A stretch of DNA of 64,000 bases from Buxus sempervirens (lineage: Eukaryota > Streptophyta > Magnoliopsida > Buxales > Buxaceae), in NCBI GenBank assembly GCA_947561395.2, contig OX387189.1, positions 22,754,329 through 22,818,328 on the forward strand, read 5' to 3'. The notes beneath the pieces were generated by a model that saw only the letters and a list, made by a program, of their open reading frames with translations, had not been told where the DNA came from and made no database searches. Below are positions 59,160-64,000 of the stretch, piece after piece. The number at the start of each line of letters is the position of its first letter. Position 1 is the stretch's first letter. The translations under genes and the position numbers were made by a program.

Positions 59160-59322
59160 GTACCGATTTCAAATGCGATAGGCCTGTAAAAATTGAGAGA
59201 GAAGAGGAGCCTCAGAAACACCTCCGCCACTTCTTCGATGAATGGCCTCCAAAGAATAGAGATTTTTGGCTCGATCTTGAGGAGGACTGATCAAGCAATG
59301 CTTTTTTTCTACAACCCAGAAA
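59160..59322 (+). pseudogene. Captured growth-regulating-factor (GRF) exon fragment
   Basis: After an acceptor TTCTAG the frame reads KCDRPVKIEREEEPQ, then KHLRHFFDEWPPKNRDFWLD, LEED and a stop, then SSNAFF and a donor-like AAG|GTAATTTT. The HFFDEWP block with a following acidic stretch is the FFD motif of plant GRF transcription factors, C-terminal to their QLQ and WRC domains. In GRFs an Arg-Ser pair usually follows LEED-type residues, so the TGA is best read as a mutated CGA. QLQ and WRC are not present nearby. The match rests on memory of the family motif and should be checked by search. Confidence 0.6.
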
Positions 59323-60240
59323 GGTAATTTTCGCCTTTCTTCTGATTCTTCATCCGGGGTTTGGTTACTTTCTGTGCATTAATTATTGATTATTGACTTT
59401 CTCTTCGATTTCATCTTCTTATGTAGATTGTTGAGTCCTTCATTCTGGGTTTGGTTTCTTAAGCAATGGCCCCAAGAGTACTGTCGAGCTAGACTCATTG
59501 CTCCCTCATTGTTCTTTCCTCTTCCTTCTTTTGTAGGTGTATTTGAATATGTGTGCACAGGAGGATTCAGTTGTTTTTGCGACTACTCTCTTACTTTTCT
59601 TTCCCCTGTTCTAATGGTGATGCATTTGGATGTGTGTGCTCAAGAAGATTCTTCTGTGTATTGGTTTTATATGCCTTCTTCCTCTATCAACGTATTTGAA
59701 TGACTCCCCTGAAACTCTTTGTGAAGAGGCAAATTTTTTTTCCTCCATTTACTGCCAAGATCTTGAAACCTTTTGGCATCTTCCATTGTAATGGAAATAC
59801 TGGGTCCCATTCCTAACCTTCGTAATGGTAATTTATCAATGAGAGGGTGGATGAAATTAGTATGGATATAACCTCATACATAAGTAGAGTAAACTCAGAA
59901 CCTTGATTCTTCTTATTTCTTTTTGATAATTATACCTACAAGACTGTACATTTGCCTTTTCTTTCTATATTTTGTGTAATTGTGTAAAGTAGTTGTTTTC
60001 TTACCTAATACCGGAACAGTTAACTGATGATACTTCTTACCTTTTGTTAAAGTTCCTGTGTTCATGTGCCTTCTGTTAAAGTTTGTCTTAGGTTGCAAGA
60101 TTTTGTGTTTCATAATTTATTTATTTTTTAGTGTCCCTTTTCCAATGAATGGCCTACTACTAACTCCTCTGGTGACACCTCTTTAAATTTTCTTTCCGTT
60201 TTTCTAAACTAAACTGATACGAATCGATACACAATATGCA

Positions 60241-60411
60241 GGGCAATTGTCTAGATTTGCAAATGAGGTTGCAAGAGAAGAGAAGGCCTGTGTATTCCCA
60301 ACCGGCTTTGACTCTTGCTGAAGCATTCAAGAGGTCTTTGAGGGGTTCAATCATTTCTACCAAAGGGGAAGATGTTTCATTCTCCACAATAACCAATGGT
60401 AACCACTAATA
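60241..60411 (+). pseudogene. Captured exon of unknown gene
   Basis: After an acceptor-like TATGCAG, the frame GNCLDLQMRLQEKRRPVYSQ, then PALTLAEAFKRSLRGS and a Ser/Thr-rich tail run about 55 codons to TAA. Protein-like composition and splice-site context suggest a captured exon. I do not recognise the family. It may come from a different donor gene than the GRF fragment. Confidence 0.4.
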
Positions 60412-63180
60412 CAAGCAGAGTTAGCGTTTCAAATTCCACCTCCAAAAACACCGGACCAGGTACTAAATCGGGGTTTTCAATTTATTTGCTCTATCTATTT
60501 CGCTGAAGTTATTTATTGCTGTTGTGACTACGACGGACAGCTAGAATTGACAACCTCCTGTGTATCTGTCTACTGGCATGTCAAAACAGATTATGGTAAG
60601 TTATTGTTTCTCTTTTTTGAGTTCGATACTCTAGAACCTTAGATTTCTCACAGAACACTCACTAGGGGATCCCATTTTTATTATCATCTAATCTGTCTAA
60701 ATGTGGTTGTTTTTCTTGTTTAATTCTTTGACGAATGGTTTTTGCTTTCTTGCTTTGTGTCGGCCTTTATTGTTCTTTGATGTTGTCTGGTGAATTTCTA
60801 TTCATATGGAGGGATGTTGTGGAATCTGATTTCTGAAAAGTTAAGGATGGATGTAAGGGTTCATTCAAGGAAGGAAGTTTCGGCAACTGTCATGCTTGGA
60901 GAAAGCTCTCTGTTGTCTCCATCTATCCAGACAGAGAGGTCCTATTTACTTTTCCACTTTCGTTTTTAATGCATTTTTCAAAATTGCCATTTATGAATCC
61001 TTTACTAGAGACTCCACCATTTATGAATCCTTTAGTAGAGACTCCAGGTTGGGTTTTACTGTTAACGATTAGAAGATAGTTTTTTTTTTAATTATGTGTA
61101 CAAGGAATTAAGGGCATGGGTTTACAAGTCTTTATTGTTTTTTTTCCCTCTAATTCTCAGAGTTAATGAAAAGATAACATAATGCGCAATTAGGCAGCTT
61201 TTAAAGCTAAACCACATGAACTTTGGTGGCCTATAAGGTACTTCCAAAAGTTACAACAAAAAGAATAGGAGAAGCCCATAACAAAAGGTTTAATGCATCT
61301 AGATTATGAAATTATTTTGTAACTCTATCGATTCCATACGATCATCATTTTTTTTAATTATTTTATTCTTATGATATTTATGATATTCTGATTTTGAATT
61401 TTTTTTTTAAATTATTACATGCATCTAGATTATGAAATTCTTTTGCAATTGAATAATATTGATTGTGATTGAATATGTTGAACGATATACTTGCAAATTC
61501 CTCTGAAAATTCTCTTAATTTTGAGATACTATACTTTTGAAAGTAATATATCTAAAAGACAATTTTATTAGATTAATTCACTTATTTGTTGGTTGCATTC
61601 TGCTTCTGAATGGTTCACTTAGCATTATTGGTGTAATCTGCCTTTTTTTTTTCATTACATGTGTCTTCACGTCGAGCTTTATTTATTTATTGAAAAGCAT
61701 TGTTTGAAGACCATGTGGGTGTAGACTTTGATGCTTTCTAACCAGCTATTGAACTATTTCGTAATATGTTAAATTTTTTTAATTTGCATAGATGGACATA
61801 TTTCAATATAAGTACTCTCATTAGGTGGACATCTTTCACTGCATAGATAGACATGTTGATTTGCATTGTCAAAAAATGGATAGACATATTGCAGGCTGGT
61901 ACAAACCCATTTCAAACTCAGAAAATTATGTAAGTTGGCATGGGCTCAGAAATTTTGGCTTCAATTTCGGCATGCTGAGTTCAAAACAACTAATTTTAGA
62001 CTTGATCAAACTTGAACTGATAAAAGTTGGCACAACTCACAATATTTACAGCTTGAGTTTTTGTTGTGATGGTAAACACGTTGAACTGTCATCGTGAAAC
62101 ATGGTTTTCAGTTTGAGTGGAGCCACCTTCTCCCCAAATGCCAAGATTAGTTTGTTGCCAATCAACCCCACGATACTATCCATTAGAATTAATTTGTAGT
62201 CCATTAGTCTAGGATTAGCTGTAACTCAATAAAGTATGCTAACATGGCTTTCACTTATAAGTCAGAAGCATAAGATGGAAATTAGGAAAAGTGCAAGTGT
62301 TTTCATATTGAAGGACTTAAATTGCATAGAGACCAAGAAAGAACTGAATATAGCGGATCAAATACGATTTGGATATACGTAGACTCAATGAAAAATTGGT
62401 TCTTGGTGGAATGAAATGTAAATATTGAATTCATGGTGCTAACCCCAACTATTTGGGACGAGGCACGTCACTGATGTTGACTTATTGTTTTTAATTTTGA
62501 GTTTGCCACTTCCTAACTAGCTATTCATCTATTTTTTAATATGTTATATATATATATTTTTTTTGGCAATGCACACAGCTAAAACTTTTTAACCCAAAAA
62601 AAAAATTAATAAAAGTAGTACTCTCATTAGCTGGACATCTTTCATTGCATAGAGTGCCATATTGATTTGCATTGTTAGATAGATCAAACTACTGCCACCC
62701 CTATGACTTGACATATTGCTTCCTGCCAAGAAGCACGAAATTCAATGTTCACAATATATGAAATTATGAGATCTCCTTAATGTTTGATAGTAGTCACGTA
62801 TCTTTTGGTTTAACATCATTCTTATTTCTTATTCTATTTCATTTTTGTTCCAGGACTTGCACAACTGTTTCATGGAGCTTGCAATGTATTTTAACATCAT
62901 TCTTATTCTATTTCATTTTTGTTCCAGAACTTACACAACTGTTTCATGGGACTTGCAATGTTTTTATAAGAAGGGAATGTTTAGATCTAGACTCACTCAC
63001 AGTTTTGAAGTTTATTGTACATATTACTAATGGACGTATTTATATACTTATTTTCACGTTTATGTAACTAGATGAGGTCTGTCATGCCATCTTTATTTTG
63101 TTCTTATGAGACCATGTTTGTCATTTAGATAATTTATTCCATTATATAACTTGAAATAAACGCAGGAAAACATAACAAGG
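60412..63180. other. Helitron H1 interior, mostly intron-like
   Basis: This AT-rich sequence has T-runs and scattered small ORFs. A possible further exon piece lies at about 60838-60950 (KLRMDVRVHSRKEVSATVML). A near-duplicate pair 'aacatcattcttatt..tatttcatttttgttccag' occurs at about 62810-62850 and 62893-62930. Nothing else is supported. Confidence 0.35.
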
Positions 63181-63246
63181 AATAAGGAGCTCCAACTTTT
63201 TAGTTTTAGAAATAATGCCCCCTACATCGCACGGGCAGCCTGCTAG

Positions 63247-63817
63247 TATATATTAAGCGAAGCGATGGTGGCTGCCGACGTGTCAGCCTCGAGAAGCTCG
63301 GGGTTGAGGTGGCAACCTCGGACAGATTCGGATTACGAATTTTTGACTTTCTTTCTTCGATTTTTTTGAAAATAATTTTTTTATTTTACTTTTCTTCTCC
63401 CTTTTTCCCTCTTCTATCTTATCCTTCACATTCGAGCGTGCCTAACCTCTCTCCGTACCCAAACTATTATGGTTTGGTTGTCTCTCTTCTTCGACAGATG
63501 CCACGTAGAGAAGCAAGTTTCTTCTTTCAGAAGTTTTTGCTTCACCGACTCTCATCTCTTTTCCCGCATATCTCTCTGGAACTCTCCAAAAATCTCCACG
63601 AATGTCTCTAGAAATCTCCACACCTCTCATACGTTTTTACCTTTCTTTTTTTTGGGTACCTATAACGTCTCTTGGAACCCGCTGGTGGTCTGCTATCCTT
63701 TTGCGCTGTCTCGATCTCTTCTTTGGAAAGCCCTCGATTCTCAGTTCGACCTTTAATGGCATCCTGAACCCTAAAACCTTACCCATATTCACGACTGGCG
63801 ACCGTAGGTAATTTTCC

Positions 63818-63849
<32 letters not shown>

Positions 63850-64000
63850 GGTTTTTTCCAAGTCTTTCTAGGGGTAATTCTCTTGATTTGTCCCTTATTC
63901 TTCTCCTCTTCCATGTCTCTGAGGCATACAAACTAGCTTTCCCGCACATGGCACGAAATCGTCAAGACGAAATGAAAAGCTCAAGTGGACTGCCAAAAAC
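63247..64000 (+). mobile_element. Helitron H2, 5' part, continues past the window
   Basis: TATATATTAAGCGAAGCG directly after the CTAG of H1 resembles the H1 5' end without its first bases. It continues with 'gtgtcagcctcgagaagctcgg', comparable to the H1 'ggctgcctcgagcagcttcgg'. The missing terminal TCTA may be the four bases at 58414-58417, on the other side of H1. ORFs at 63309-63811 are unrecognised. Confidence 0.6.

Larger units (their letters stand above)
58418..63246 (+). mobile_element. Helitron H1, non-autonomous, gene-fragment carrier
   Basis: The 5' terminus TCTTATATATTAAGCGG follows an A (58417). The 3' terminus is GCACGGGCAGCCTGCTAG, and T (63247) follows. Insertion between A and T without duplication, a TC start and a CTRR end are Helitron hallmarks. 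Upstream of the end, GCCCCCTAC-ATC-GCACGGGC is a decayed form of the usual terminal hairpin. No Rep/helicase or RPA coding is seen. The interior holds intron-exon-like sequence from captured genes. Confidence 0.88.

Noticed and set aside
1-64000. tRNA or rRNA genes
   Set aside because: The only tRNA-like matches are retroelement primer sites. No A-box/B-box pair or cloverleaf was recognised by eye.

Overview
This is a stretch of angiosperm nuclear DNA built almost entirely of transposable elements nested in one another. The evidence is very long LTRs with plant-type primer-binding sites, plant mobile domain (PMD) coding remnants, a CACTA transposase, PIF/Harbinger and hAT-type MITEs, a LINE relic, and Helitrons with canonical ends. 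No host gene can be called intact. The species cannot be resolved from sequence alone.

Layout. Positions 1-15,285 hold an LTR tail (1-610), a solo LTR (B1, 738-3396), an LTR with a tRNA-Arg-type primer-binding site (A1, 4278-7884), and two tandem minus-strand PMD pseudogenes, 7885-8850 and 9161-15216. The second is split by solo LTR A2 (10842-14053). Positions 15,286-26,942 are one solo LTR (B3, TSD AAACG) loaded with A4 (which contains A3), B4 and A7. From about 27,000 to 36,410 lies a Ty3/gypsy-like element C (LTR, iMet primer-binding site, truncated gag). Its LTR was hit by B5, and B5 by A5. Positions 36,411-37,863 look like the 5' end of a minus-strand copia-like element. A6, A8, a deleted Harbinger copy, two hAT-type MITEs and solo LTR D fill 38,681-49,493. 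A CACTA 3' end (to 51,103) abuts a LINE 3' end (to 52,468) that carries a TA-flanked MITE. Positions 52,469-58,413 are AT-rich, with MITEs, microsatellites and an LTR-like block. Positions 58,418-63,246 are a Helitron carrying gene fragments, and a second Helitron 5' end follows to the window edge.

LTR families. Family A (including D) has LTRs of 1.4-4.0 kb that run from TGTAAGCACC to GCGCGCACA, with a primer site matching tRNA-Arg(ACG). This recalls the Ogre/Tat lineage of Ty3/gypsy, but no A polymerase gene is present. Family B/C runs from TGTAAAA to GGCGTTACA, with an initiator-Met primer site. At least nine LTRs are solo copies with recognisable 5-bp target duplications, so LTR-LTR recombination has been frequent here.

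The most interesting pattern is inside the A/D LTRs. Otherwise divergent copies share a modular promoter-leader: a 147-148 bp repeat carrying boundary words, a G-box, an array of short hairpins (or a GA microsatellite in the same place) just upstream of a TATA box, and a conserved splice donor 110-360 bp downstream of it. Hairpin stems change in a compensatory way between copies while loops stay similar. That candidate cis-regulatory architecture is the main thing worth checking.
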